Source of the DNA: Ipomoea triloba
Lineage: Eukaryota; Streptophyta; Magnoliopsida; Solanales; Convolvulaceae
Assembly (NCBI RefSeq): GCF_003576645.1
Contig: NC_044919.1
Location: 22,269,057-22,333,056 of the forward strand
Length of the DNA stretch: 64,000 nt
Reading direction: 5' to 3'
Part shown: in pieces, positions 22,806 to 33,612 of the stretch
Layout: every line of letters begins with the position of its first letter
Numbering within the stretch: the first letter of the stretch is position 1
Notes under the pieces: model-generated
What the model was told of the DNA's origin: nothing
What the model saw: only the letters and a program-made list of their open reading frames with translations
The model's database searches: none
Translations under genes and position numbers: made by a program

Positions 22806-23385
22806 TGGACTTGTTTGGTTATCAGCGGTTAGCGGTTAGCGGTAGCGGATTGTGTTAGCGGTTATCCAATAGCGGATTGTATTACCGAATTTGACCAGCG
22901 GAATGTATTAGCAGTTTGTAAAAAGATGTTTGGTAAAATTATCTATTTAGATTAGCGGTTAACATGTAAAATGATCAAAAGGGTATACATATATTTAATA
23001 ATAATAATAATGTTTTTCAATTAAAAAAAAAAAAAAAAAAAAACTAAAAATGAAAGGCGCGGCTCCCCTAAATCAAGTGGGGAAAGAAGCCTTGAGGCTC
23101 CTATAAAAGGAGCCTCAAGGCTCCACTTTCAGTTTAACGGAGGCAAGCTCCAATTTTGGAGCTTGCCCCTTAGTTAAATTTTTTTTATGTAGCTCCCAAA
23201 ACGCCAATGCAACACGCTGCTATTTGCAGCGTGTTGCAACTTGGCGATTTGGAGCAGATCCGCTGCTCCAAACCGCCAATAACCAAACATGGTTTTCAGC
23301 GTTTTGACCAAGGTCAAAACACTGAAATTGGCGGATCCGCCAATAATTGACAGATCCGTCACTAACCAAACATAGCCAATATAAT
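22806..23385. mobile_element. TIR-type MITE carrying a series of stem-loops
   Basis: Ends are TGTTTGGTTATCAGCGG (left, from 22814) and, on the opposite strand, TGTTTGGTTAGTGACGG (right, to 23372), giving imperfect TIRs. The left side has repeated TTAGCGG units. 23088-23344 is a run of consecutive hairpins. It lies within the P450 pseudogene. No clear target duplication was found; the termini suggest a hAT- or Mutator-like origin. Confidence 0.65.
23088..23344. repeat. Array of six adjacent inverted repeats (stem-loops)
   Basis: Stems read directly: 23088-23122 (14 bp, 7-nt loop); 23142-23167 (11 bp, 4-nt loop); 23208-23238 (13 bp, 5-nt loop, extendable to 23202-23246); 23241-23279 (16 of 17 bp); 23297-23324 (12 of 13 bp, 2-nt loop, enclosed by CCGCCAAT/ATTGGCGG); and 23327-23344, a perfect 18-bp palindrome. 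Stems share the CGCCAA/TTGGCG block, so alternative pairings exist. Confidence 0.9.
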
Positions 23386-24039
23386 CTCGTTGGCGAACTT
23401 GTGTACGATCTTAATTGATTTTTGCAATTTTCGCTCCAATCCAATGTTGAGGAATTTCTTGATTTTGTTAAAAAAAAAAAGGGCAAGGCGTACAAGAATC
23501 TGCCGGAGCTCAGAGTCGCTGCGTCCTCGAAAGCCATCATGAATAATTTAGTCCCGTCTCTGCCCAAACATCCGGGATCCACGTTGAACGCGGATTTACA
23601 GATATTATTGAACGCAAATCTTTCAAGGATGTCCTGGACATCAAGAACAAAGTGTCTGTTCGCCGTGTCTCTAAGGATGGGAATCAAGCGGGTGTGGAGC
23701 TCTATGTTGGCCGTTTCTATGGCGAAATTCTAGAGTGATCTGGTGTTGAACTCGTAGCTTGCAGTTTTGCGTTGGGTCGTCCACCAGTCCGCCTTCAGAA
23801 TTTAAGATCCCGACACCGAGGAAATCCTTGAGAAGAGATATGAAGCGGTCGCCTTTGGGTAGTTGTGGAAGTTGGCCTTCAGCATGTGCTCAACGTTGAG
23901 CGGGTTGGCGGTCATGATGTCGTGCCCCTTGCTGGGGCGTCGGAAGATCACCGTAGGAAAGTTTGAGTATTCTTAGAAGTCAGCTCCATTATACTTAGAC
24001 AATGACTTCCCAAAGTTTGCCCTCTCCCGTTCGTATCAA

Positions 24040-24802
24040 GTATTTCGATCACAAACACCTTGTAGAGTGCATATATCTTGTGTGCGTCGTCCATGCATGG
24101 TGCGTGCATTAGAAAACCAAAATACAACAACTGTAGTCCTTTAGCCATGTAATCAATTTGGGATTTCCGTATCATACTGCATTCTCCTACTCAAATGGGA
24201 AGTCTACCGATTGCGGTTTAATCTCCAAAGCATTAGTTGAATCACGAAATGAAATGTCACGAGATAAAATAAATTGACCCAAACCCATCGATCACTGCAG
24301 CCAAATCCACAATCAAATCAAGTGTCATAACCCAATGTACAATCCACCAAAAGCGTTGAACCTTTCTTGGGATCTAGAATAGGATCCTGAAATTAAAATA
24401 ATTCAATTACTAATTGTAAATAAAATAAAATAAAAAAAGTATACTTACATACTCTATGGTGGCTTAGACGTAGTGGCATTGGATTTCCCTCCAACCAATG
24501 ATATTTCTTACATACTCTATACTTACATACTCTATAGTGATTGGTAAGATTTAAAAAAAAAAAAAAAAAAGAGTGATATTTCTAGGCTTGGGTTAATTTA
24601 TTTTATGTTTTGACATTTTATTTTTTGATTCTCTGGAGAAATGAAAGAAAATAATACAGTAATAATTTTTAATTACAAAGTTGAATATGTATCAACCATA
24701 ATTGCATTTCCGATCTAAACCTAGGCTATTAAGAAAGGTCAAGCTTTTTTATTGAAGACTGAAGAAATAGAAGCGCAGAGCTAAGAGACAGAAGACTTAA
24801 CA
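24040..24802 (+). promoter_or_regulatory. Upstream region of the BAP31-like gene
   Basis: No ORF here. It contains the sequence duplicated at 19857-20531 and an A run at 24553-24570. The leader just before the ATG (GAAGACTTAACAATGGCG) has the AACAATGGC context favoured by plant start codons. No convincing TATA box was identified. Confidence 0.4.
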
Positions 24803-26633
24803 ATGGCGTTGCAGTGGGTGATACTAGCGTACGTTGTGGCGGCGGAGGCGGCCGTCGCTATTCTCATAACGTTGCCTTCTCCCAAGGCTCTCAAATCGCG
24901 TATCGTCTCTCTAATCTCGCTCGCCCTTCAACCTTCTTTCTTCATAGTTCCCTTTGCCGCTTTCCAGCTCCTCGGTATCGCTATTCCTCTCATTTTTTCT
25001 TTTTACTGATTGTATCATCATTGTGATCTTCCGACTTCGACCGTGCTTCGTTAATTTTTTTTTTCTGGTGTTTAATTTGTCAGATATCTATTGGAAAAAT
25101 GAGCATCGATTGATGTGCACGGGCGAGATCTGCACTGCTGCGGAGAGGGATCGCTATGAGAAATCGGTATTAGCATTTTCTTCTTCACGTTCTCCGTAAA
25201 ATTCTGGAAATAGTTTTGTGATTCTCAATGTTATCACTGAGAGAGAATGAGGAAATTTTGGAACCATTGCAATGAAAAATTTACACTTATTATTTCATAT
25301 ATATCGGTAGCTGCCAAAAAGGAAATTCCAATTAGAAACTGTAGTGTTGGATATAGTGCTGACTGATGAGCATAAATAAATACATCATTTTGTTTGAATT
25401 CCATGATCTTTCATAGTCCTTGCACTTGAGTACTAGTAAAAACACTTTTGGGGATTTGCAATCTAAGATACTCATAAGATTGCTCTATTTCCTGTACTAC
25501 CCTTTTACTTTGTCTTCCTCAATTAGGCATGTTCCGGAGCTGCTTACTTTCATTTTTCCCTTTGTGTGAATATGTTTTCTACTTGAGAGAGCTAAATGGA
25601 GAAGAATTTTTCGGGACTAAATCACTAGTGTGGAAAGATCTATTAACTGAGGCCTAAGTTTATTTTCTTAACATCCTTTTGTTAGTAGTTTAGTATTGTC
25701 ATTCATTGCTGGTTTCCAAAAAGATTATTTTTGTTTGGTTCCCTTTTGGTCCCTAATTTTGACAAGGTTTCTGATTCCTGGAATCCTAAAAGGCCAAGTG
25801 GTCAATTGATTCTGATGGAAAGAAATGCAAGCACAAGTAGAATGGATTATGAGGTGGCACTAAAAAGGATTTTTTTTTTCTTTTTTTTGAGAATAAAAGG
25901 ATTTTATTATATATTATTCTTTTAAAATTTTCTTCTTTGGCGATTGTTAGTCTTAACCTGATTGTAAGACTTCCATTGCATGCATCTTCATGCTGTCAGT
26001 TGCTTGCTTTTGTTAATTATAATTGGAGTACTACTTATCATAAAAAGGGATAGAGTTTTTCAACAAATCCACTGATAGGTTAGAAATCCCTTGTAACCGG
26101 TCTTACTTTACTTAATATCTCCTTACCGGCTTACCCTAGGTTTAGCTTTGACTAGCAGCATCCTCTCCTAAAATCCTTACACGGACAACATACAAAAACA
26201 GATGTGCTGGAATTAGAATATTCAGATAACAAACGAGAAAGATTTAGCGTTATGGTAATGTTCAATAATTGGTTTCTTATTTGCTCCCCTACCCCTTGCC
26301 TGCTCTAAAACTTGTGCATGCACATGAAATAGGAGCAAATGTATATATGGTCTGATCCAGATTCATTTATTTCAAGATATCCTTTCTATCTGTTTTATCC
26401 AGATCTTCAAGGCTCAGAGGAATGCAATTCTTTGCATGGTAGCATGCATTCTCTACTGGTAAATAATAAAATATCCCTTGTGTTCCAATGTTAATTTTCA
26501 ATTACTAGCTGTGTTTTCGTGCCGGTAATACAATAGATTTTGATATCGATGTAGGTGTATATATCGCGTTTGCAAGTACTACAAAGAGATTCAGAGTATG
26601 GAAGAAGTAGAAAAGAGATACAAGGACCAGTAG
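24803..26633 (+). CDS. BAP31-like (B-cell receptor-associated) ER membrane protein, four exons
   Basis: Exons 24803-24974, 25084-25166, 26403-26458 and 26555-26633 join in frame to 390 nt, that is 129 residues plus TAG; all introns are GT-AG. The product starts MALQWVILAYVVAAEAAVAI, with hydrophobic segments at about residues 7-24, 35-58 and 93-108. It also has LPSPKALKSRIVSLISL, IYWKNEHRLMC, CTAAERDRYEKSIFKAQRNA and the C-terminal CKYYKEIQSMEEVEKRYKDQ. This matches the short plant BAP31-like proteins (about 129 residues, Arabidopsis At3g17780/At1g48440 type, from memory) and not the longer coiled-coil BAP31 proteins. Family members sit in the ER membrane and are linked to quality control and export. 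No defect is seen, and it is the clearest host gene in the window. Intron 2 is 1.2 kb. Confidence 0.92.
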
Positions 26634-26988
26634 CTTCTCTTTTTCATTACTACATAGTATGTTTTTCTTGTAATTATAAGGAGAGAATAAGGAGAAAGGA
26701 GAGGAAGAGTAGTCTGTTATGTAGCTCAGTAAACAAATCAATTGATAGTTCTCTGCTTACATTTGAAGTAGAAATTAATTGTTGTTAAATCTTCTCTTGT
26801 AAAAATTGTCCATCACCATCAACCTCCATATAATATCTAAAGATTGGATTGTTTGAAATGTCAATTACTACTTGGTTGTGACATCTTAACCTAGATATAT
26901 GGTGAAATCATCCTAAAGCTAATTTCTCCCCACAAATATATTTAAATATATCATGATATTTAGATTTTGTATTTTAAAAATGACACTT
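26634..26988. other. 3' flank of the BAP31-like gene
   Basis: AT-rich DNA with no gene. It presumably holds the 3' UTR and poly(A) site. Confidence 0.4.
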
Positions 26989-27610
26989 TTAGAGCATCTC
27001 CAATAGTTGTAGGTGTTTTAGGAAAGAAAAGATGGGAGGGAAGAAGAAGAAAAAAAAAAAAAGAATTTGAAAAAAAAAAAAAAAACTATAGATTATTGCA
27101 CTCGACTGGGTGCGGTGTTACGCCTCACACCACAAATGGCGAGGTTGTTGCGTTGTTTGGGGCCCAATTCATTGCCAAAACCCAAGGTTCTTGCCGTGTG
27201 CATTTAAATAATCTCTCTCTTCACCCTCTCTCCACCACATAAGCTTGGGTTTCTCAAAAATTATACCAAAATCTCCTATTGGGGATGCTCTTAATTCTTT
27301 AGCATGATATTTAGATTTTGTATTCAAAAAGTAACACTTTTGGCTTTTTAGCATGATATTTAACTTTTGTATTGATAAAAAAAATGGCATTTTTGATTCT
27401 TTAGCAGGATATACCTTTTGTAATGTGTAAAAAACAAATGACACTTATGGTTCTTCTCATTATATTTAGGTTTTGTATTGAAAAAATGACACATTTGGTT
27501 CTTTAACGTGATGTTTAGATTTTGTATTTAAAAAATAACGCATTTGGCTCTTTAACATGATGTTTAGATTTTGTATTGTAAAAATTACACATTTGATTCT
27601 TCCAATGATA
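26940..27610. repeat. Degenerate AT-rich tandem repeat of about 57 bp
   Basis: AGCATGATATTTAGATTTTG followed by TATT(A)nTGACAC.TTTGG.TCTTT recurs about six times at 26948, 27300, 27350, 27405, 27462, 27505 and 27555. The first unit is separated from the rest by a MITE. Confidence 0.7.
26992..27290. mobile_element. Tourist-like (PIF/Harbinger) MITE with TTA target duplication
   Basis: 299 bp with TIRs GAGCATCTCCAATAG and, inverted, GAGCATCCCCAATAGGAG. It is flanked by TTA on both sides and splits the tandem repeat. Confidence 0.8.
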
Positions 27611-27984
27611 GTGTAGTGAATTGTCCCTATTTCTGTATGCAAACCCTGGTATTGAAATGATGCTTTAAGTCTTCTGGGTATAGTAAGATTTTTTATCTCT
27701 TGGCATACAATTTTAAACATTAGAATTGGTACTTGATTATCATGGCAATACTAATTCTATTCATCTGTTAACCCCTTTTTTTTGGGTCATATCAACGTCA
27801 TTAATGTGAGAAAAAAAATCATAAATTTCTTTTCGAATTACCAATCCCGTTGAAAGGCTAAATTAAGCACTTTGAAAGTATAGGATTAATTCTTTTGAAA
27901 CAGCATGAGTGCTAAGTATATGATAAGTTTGTTGCAATACTTTAAACTATTTACATCGTCCTCATTTACAAGTCATTTAATAAC
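27611..27984. other. No recognised feature
   Basis: AT-rich intergenic DNA; I see no gene or repeat structure. Confidence 0.4.
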
Positions 27985-27997
27985 TATATATATCTGT

Positions 27998-28318
27998 TCA
28001 AATATGGTCGCGCCTTCTCGTGTGGTCGGTGCGGTTCGCACCACTCAATGTTAGAAAACACACCACAATGAAAATACACAAAACCACCAAAAAAACACAC
28101 CACACAGCCAAAATAATACACCATAACTCCCTTGCCTGCCCCTAATGGTGCATTTGCTAACACTGTGTGGAGTATATTTGCATACCTAGTAGTGTGTTTT
28201 TCAGTGATGCGTACCTAATTATGCATATTTGTGTGGTGCATTTTCTAACATTTAATGGTGTATATTTGTATACATAATAGTGCGGCCGCACTGACCGCAA
28301 CGACCACACCTGATTATG
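27998..28318. mobile_element. TIR element abutting a (TA)n microsatellite
   Basis: Left TATGGTCGCGCC...GTGTGGTCGGTGCGG; right, inverted, TATGGTCATAATCAGGTGTGG. The right end touches (TA)n at 28319. The interior resembles 32131-32505 (CACCATAACTCCCTTG; GTGGTGCATTTTCTAACA). Confidence 0.6.
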
Positions 28319-28319
28319 A

Positions 28320-28396
<77 letters not shown>
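28319..28396. repeat. (TA)n microsatellite
   Basis: About 39 perfect TA units. Confidence 0.97.
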
Positions 28397-28402
<6 letters not shown>

Positions 28403-28807
28403 GAAATAAAAGATGAAATATGATTTTTTTTTTTAGGATTTGACTTTTATTTATGTGTTCGTGGTGAGTTAAATAAAAACTACACCAATAATTTAGGAAT
28501 TTGATCATTAGAGTTTAGAATAATAACAATTTTTTTTTAAAAAAAAAAAGAGAAAAAAAAAAGCAGCTAAATACTTGAATTGGTATATATTCTCACTATA
28601 ATTACTGAAAAATAATGATGGTGTTAAGAATTACTATACGTGCCAAAATTGAGCCTACTTGCATATATATAAAAAATAACGCGATTGACAACATAGATAA
28701 TATACTAATGAACTAAACACTAATAAGTATATCTGAAAGGGAAAATATAGAAAACCTTAAACATATATATATAAATGCTAAGAAATTAAATCATCTCAGC
28801 TAGATGA
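28397..28807. other. No recognised feature
   Basis: AT-rich with A/T runs; includes the downstream flank of the small gene on the minus strand. Confidence 0.4.
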
Positions 28808-29038
28808 TTATGCTGCAGCATTCGATGGTGTAGGTGCAACAGTATCTTGGGCAGCTTCTATATCTGCGTTGTTGTTGCTTTTGCTATCGCGCTTGTATTT
28901 GCAATATAAGCAAGCAATAAGAAATATTCCAATTAAAACCAAAACTAGGATCAACACTACAAGATTATTTGAATGAGATGGGGTTGAAGATTGAGGTGCA
29001 GGGGCAATTACATATGGAAAAATCGTTGGATCAGACAT
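28808..29038 (-). CDS. Small single-pass membrane protein, hypothetical
   Basis: 76 residues from ATG 29038. The layout is a proline-rich N-terminus (MSDPTIFPYVIAPAPQSS), one strong membrane span at about residues 26-46 (NLVVLILVLVLIGIFLIACL), then a basic stretch CKYKRDSKSNN and an acidic/alanine tail. An in-frame ATG 69 nt upstream (29107) exists, but a TATA box at 29117-29125 would place transcription start between the two, so the inner ATG is preferred. The layout resembles plant small membrane proteins that begin MSDP..., but I do not recognise a named family. Single exon, no stops. Confidence 0.45.
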   Translation of the reverse strand: MSDPTIFPYVIAPAPQSSTPSHSNNLVVLILVLVLIGIFLIACLYCKYKRDSKSNNNADIEAAQDTVAPTPSNAAA

Positions 29039-29116
29039 TATATTGTTTAAAGGAATCACTACAGTACGTAATGGAGAGATTAGAGAAATTGAATTCTTTT
29101 TTGGCATTGAAAGAAC

Positions 29117-29125
29117 TATATATAA
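29117..29125 (-). promoter_or_regulatory. TATA box for the small membrane protein gene
   Basis: The minus strand reads GTAGCTTATATATAGTTC, 79 nt upstream of the preferred ATG. Confidence 0.4.
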
Positions 29126-29196
29126 GCTACAGAGTTTACAAATGTGAGATAGTAAACTACCTAAAAAAAAAAAAAGTTGCCTAATAATATGACTAA

Positions 29197-29640
29197 GGGT
29201 GCGTTTGGTTCATGGGTTTACACACCATGAATGGAAATCAAAATCATAGTTAGTATTTGGTTGACAATTTTTTAAAGCACAGTTATGAGATTTGATTATC
29301 CCTTCAATTAAAAACTTCATGCCCTAATTAAAAGGGATATCATTTCATCTTATTGGTGATATGATTTTTAAGTTTAGATTAGTGCTTTTAGATTTTTGTT
29401 TTGATTTTATTTTCATATTGGTGCTTTGGATGTTATTATGTTAAAGATCAATTGCCTTAATTTTTTATTTTTGTATTTTTAAAACATTTATTCCCACTAT
29501 AGGGTCATACATAACCAAACATCAATAATGGTAATCATTTCAATTCCACCCTACTACCATTTTCATCAAAATTCATTATCATTACCAAGTATTTTATTCA
29601 TATTCCGATTCTGATTCTTTTGTGCGAATCAAACACACCC
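29197..29640. mobile_element. hAT-like MITE
   Basis: 444 bp with inverted ends GGGTGCGTTTGGTTC and GGGTGTGTTTGATTCG. No exact target duplication was found. A (TTA)n run follows just outside it at 29682-29720. Confidence 0.6.
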
Positions 29641-29893
29641 TATGTTTTTGGTATTACTTTACCTTCTAAATTCCTACTCTTATTATTAGTATTATTATTA
29701 TTATTATTATTATTATTGTTATTATTTAACTTCTTCAGAAAGAAGAAAAATGGACATGGCGGCGGTGATGCCTATTCTCAAAATCATGTAGAGTTTCCAG
29801 TTTTACTTTTCCATATAGCAATTGTCTTTTGGCATCACAATTAGAAAACTCTTTCCTAATTAAAGAGAATTCTATATATAATTTTATATCTAG

Positions 29894-30051
29894 TTTTTTT
29901 TTTTTTTAAGTACTATTGACTCTCTTAAAATGAAATATTTATTCCTAACTACTTTCTCAATCTACTGAAACACAAAGAGTTACCGCCTTCACTAAGACTC
30001 AAACTCACAACCTCTTATATGGGAAAACAACTTGGTGCCACTAGACCACAA
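29894..30051 (-). mobile_element. tRNA-derived SINE
   Basis: On the minus strand: A box TGTGGTCTAGTGGCACC at the 5' end, B box GAGTTTGAGTCTT, and an A tail at 29894-29907. Same family as 57243-57379. Confidence 0.8.
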
Positions 30052-30242
30052 TATAAATATAAATTTATATTTAATATAATAAAATTTCCAGTTTTCTATA
30101 TTTGTTATATTTATTTTTTTGAAACAATTTATAATTGAAGACCGAAATACCTTTATATTCAAAAGATATTTAAACTGTTTTATTGATAAAGAACTAAAAA
30201 TAGTCACATCAGAATAATACTAGGACCAAAAGTAGCGCAAAT

Positions 30243-30554
30243 TATATTGTGGATCATGGTCCACAATGTATTGTGGATCATGGTCATGGTGTTGAAAGGA
30301 TACTGCAGTTGTGTTGAACTGATACTGCAGTTTTGTTGAAAGGAAACTGCAATTGCGCGGAACAGAGGTCGTTCATTCGTTCAACACAACTGCAGTTCCA
30401 GACGGATGAAACGGTCTGTGTTTCGCGCAACTGCAATTTCCTTTCAACACAACTGCAGTATCCGTTCAACGACTGCAGTATCCTTTCAACACAACTGCAG
30501 TATCAGCCATGACCCATTGTCCATAATGCATTGTGGACCATGGTCCACGGTATA
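30243..30554. mobile_element. Fold-back MITE with long imperfect TIRs
   Basis: Arms of about 125 bp: TATATTGTGGATCATGGTCC at the left and, inverted, TATACCGTGGACCATGGTCC at the right. Each arm repeats ATACTGCAGTTGTGTTGAA, so the element holds many CTGCAG sites. Confidence 0.75.
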
Positions 30555-31000
30555 ACTACTGCAAAAGTAGATGTTCTGATAAAAAAAAAAAAAAAAAAAA
30601 CTTAAAATGGGTTGTTACCTATAAATTTAGGATAAAAATGGAATTATTAATTATTAATTATAAATCCAAAAAATAAAAATAAAAATAAAAATAAATAAAT
30701 AACCCAAAACTCTAGGAACACGCCTGGGTATGTATATAAAAACTTGGTTGCTTGTAACAAATTTTCAACTCATTCAAATTAAGTGTATGATATTATTTGG
30801 AATACGAAAAATAGCTTGAAGTGCATATTATTTGTATCAGTAATCCCATTTTTACCTAGTATACAAAATTTAAAATTTTATATCAAAACATGATGGTTTA
30901 TCAGAATCAAGGTTTAATTTAAATGTTAAAATAAATAATATATGATATTTTGAATAAAAATTTTATGTTATTAATGAAAGTAATCCAAACCGAATGTTAA
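30555..31000. other. No recognised feature
   Basis: A run at 30580-30600, (AAAAT)n near 30670, otherwise AT-rich DNA without a gene. Confidence 0.4.
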
Positions 31001-31010
31001 TTTTAAAGAA

Positions 31011-31902
31011 GAGTTTTTTGCATTTTTAGTCCCACGATTATAGTAGCACTTGTAGGATTGGTCCACGACTTTCAAACTTTGCAATTTTGGTCCATGACTA
31101 TTGTTTTTGTTGCAAAAATGGTCCTTCCGGCGCCGAAAAACAAAAACCGGCGGATTTTTCGGCAACTTTACGCCGGGAAAAAAAATCGACATATTTTTCG
31201 TCAACTTCTTGCTATAAAAAAATTCTCCTTTCAAGTAAGATTAAAATTGACACTTCTAAACAATTAATTTAAGTTAAAACAAATTCATTTCTAAAAACAT
31301 ATGTAGTCAATTTAATTATTTTTTATTTTGGTAAACTAATTAAAGTTAAAACTAATTCATTTTTAAAAGCACACGTAGCCAAGTTCATCTTAACAAAATT
31401 AAATACAAATTAAAAATTATTTTTACTTTTTCGTTTAAATTTAAATTATATTTACTTTTTAACCAATTAAGTACAAATTCAAGATCAACAAAAAATAATA
31501 TTATTAAGATTAAATTTAAACTAAAAAGTAAAAATAATATTTGAATAATTTTGCCCAGTAGTAACATCTGCCAACACAAAGGGGAATTGTTTAGAAATGT
31601 CAATTTTGAATAAAAAGTAAATTAAATTAATGTTTTAGAAATGTCAATTTTAATCCTACTTTTTTTTTTGAATACTACTAACTCTATTACAATCCAGTAG
31701 TTTATTTTAATCGTACTTGAAAGGGGATTTTTTTTTCCGGCGAAAAATTGCCGGAAAATCTGCCGGTTTTTGTTTTCCGGCGCCGGAAGGACCATTTTTG
31801 CAACAAAAATAATAGTCATGGAGTAAAATTGCAAAGTTTGAAAATCGTGGACCAATCCTACAAGTGTCACTATAGTCGTGGGACTAAAAATGCAAAAAAC
31901 TC
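31011..31902. mobile_element. Non-autonomous Mutator-like element (892 bp)
   Basis: TIRs of about 200 bp start GAGTTTTTTGCATTTTTAGT and include GGTCCTTCCGGCGCCG. The same 10 bases TTTTAAAGAA flank both ends (31001-31010, 31903-31912). There is no transposase. A 44-bp SINE fragment lies inside. Confidence 0.88.
31660..31703 (-). mobile_element. Very short 5'-truncated SINE
   Basis: 44 bp: poly-T then GAATACTACTAACTCTATTA, the minus-strand 3' end of the SINE family. Flanked by ATTTTAATCCTAC and ATTTTAATCGTAC, a 13-bp target duplication with one mismatch. Confidence 0.75.
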
Positions 31903-32093
31903 TTTTAAAGAATATAATTATAACTTGAGGTTTTAGGGTTACGAAAAAAATTAAAAATTGCCAAATAAATATTGACATGATTAAACCCGAAACCCATAAG
32001 TCCCGACAACCTAACATGGCCAGCCCAAAGCTAATAGGATTGGCCAAATTGACATTCTTATCCCCCCATTTGCCCTTCACCAAGTGGAAGTGA

Positions 32094-32094
<1 letters not shown>

Positions 32095-32134
<40 letters not shown>
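32095..32134. repeat. (TA)n microsatellite
   Basis: About 20 TA units at the left border of the next TIR element. Confidence 0.95.
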
Positions 32135-32137
<3 letters not shown>

Positions 32138-32497
32138 TTGCTCAAGCGTGGACGCATCTTAACGTGTGAACAATGCGGTCACACCACTCAATGTTATAAA
32201 ATGCACCACTAAATGTTAGAAAACGCACCACATGAAAATACACAAAAACACAAAAAAAAAAAAAAAAAAAAAAACACCACACACCCAAAATAATGCACCA
32301 TAACTCCCTTGTCCCTAATTGTGCATTTCCAAACACTGTGTGGTGTATATTTCATACATAGTGATGTGTTTTTTGGTGATGTGTACCTAACGATGTATAT
32401 TTGTGTGGTGCATTTTCTAACACCGAGTGGTGTATATCTGTATACATAGTGGTGAGGCCGCACTGTTCACACGTTAAGACGCGTTTACACTTGAACT

Positions 32498-32502
<5 letters not shown>
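32135..32502. mobile_element. TIR element between two (TA)n tracts
   Basis: The left end TTGCTCAAGCGTGGACGC...CTTAACGTGTGAACAATGCGG pairs with the inverted right end GAGTTCAAGTGTAAACGC...CTTAACGTGTGAACAGTGCGG. It is homologous inside to 27998-28318. Confidence 0.75.
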
Positions 32503-32578
<76 letters not shown>

Positions 32579-32604
32579 NATATATATCTGTGTGTGTGTG
32601 TGTG
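32503..32604. repeat. (TA)n/(TG)n compound microsatellite with a single-N join
   Basis: TA units to about 32567, TG units, a lone N at 32579, then more TA and TG. The true length is unresolved. Confidence 0.95.
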
Positions 32605-33151
32605 TGTGAAAGGGTTCAGGTGCGGATATAGCTTCCCGTGCGGTTGTGCGGATACGCATCTTAACCATTAAAATGTCGCATCTTAAATACACAAACCACA
32701 CACTTAAAGTTTTTAAATGGTGCACCTTCTGTATACAAATTACGCACCTTAAGCACACAAACAAAGCACCTTAAGTACACAAACTACCCACCTTAAGCTA
32801 AGAACACAAATTACATACCAAAAGTTTTTAAATGGTGCACTTTCAGTACACAAACTACGCACCTTAAGCACACAAACAAAGCACTTTAAGAACACAAACC
32901 ATGCATCTAAAGTTTTAAAATGGCACACCTTAGTTTCAACAATGACGCACCTTAAGCATACAAATCACGCACCTTAAGAAGGAAAACAGTGCACCTTAAG
33001 AAAGAAAACCATGCACTTAAAGCTTTAGGTTGACGCACCTTAAGTTTCAACACCGACGCACCTTAAGCACACAAATCACACACTTTAAAAAGGAAAACTA
33101 CACACCTAAGCAACCACACAATCACACCAGAGAAAGCCAACTGCATAGGAA
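32605..33151. mobile_element. Element filled with GCACCTTAAG repeats, between microsatellites
   Basis: Left GGGTTCAGGTGCGGATA... and inverted right GAGTTCCTATGCAGTTGG... are weakly similar. Inside, from about 32730 to 33115, a unit near GCACCTTAAGCACACAAA recurs well over ten times with variation. (TA)n follows at 33152. Confidence 0.5.
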
Positions 33152-33205
<54 letters not shown>

Positions 33206-33569
33206 TAGGATCATATGAGATCACTTGTTTAGGTAAGATCGTGAGATCAGATCTTGTGCATCAATTTAATAATTTAATGGTCTAAATTAATTTAAGATGC
33301 TAAGTTGAAGTGTGCGCGAACGGTGATTAAATGTGTGCGGACGGTGATTAAATGTATACGAAGGTTGATTGATGTACAAGATTTGATCTCAAAATTTTTT
33401 AATGGTCTAGATTGATTAAGATTCCAAGTTGAAGTGTGTGCGAACGGTGATTAAATGGGGCGAACGAAGTGTGTGTATGCGTCAATCAATCTAGACCATT
33501 AAAAAGTATTACATGAATGCACAAGATGTGATCTCACCATCTTACCTAAGCAAGTGGTCTCACTGGAAC

Positions 33570-33578
<9 letters not shown>
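33206..33578. mobile_element. TIR element (about 55-bp TIRs) between (TA)n tracts
   Basis: Left TAGGATCATATGAGATCACT and inverted right TAGGGTTCCAGTGAGACCACT share TTAGGTAAGAT, GGTGAGATCA and ATCTTGTGCAT. (TA)n/(GA)n lies to the left and (TA)n (33579-33611) to the right. Interior GTGCGAACGGTGATTAAATG is repeated three times. Confidence 0.8.

Positions 33579-33611
<33 letters not shown>

Positions 33612-33612
<1 letters not shown>

Larger units (their letters stand above)
22560..23995 (-). pseudogene. CYP94-like cytochrome P450 pseudogene, interrupted by a MITE
   Basis: Minus-strand fragments match the CYP94 fatty-acid/jasmonate omega-hydroxylase family in order: VEHMLKANFHNYPK (near 23900), VLDVQDILERFAFNNICK, AFEDAATLSSGRFLYALP (near 23500), a frameshifted LERKLQKSIKIVHKFANEI (near 23410), and beyond the insertion SRFMGTTDEY, LRDIVISFILA and, after another shift, LLSSRPDVD (near 22580). 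Several stops and shifts are present. The I-helix is cut after FILA, and the haem-binding end (FxxGxRxCxG) is absent. It is not functional. The 580-bp MITE at 22806-23385 sits inside the coding sequence. Confidence 0.85.

Noticed and set aside
22537..22839. 100-residue plus-strand frame
   Set aside because: Antisense to the P450 pseudogene, whose minus-strand fragments match the family in order.
28314..28508. Frames made of (YI)n in TA microsatellites (also at 32401, 34781, 60449)
   Set aside because: Pure translation of dinucleotide repeats.
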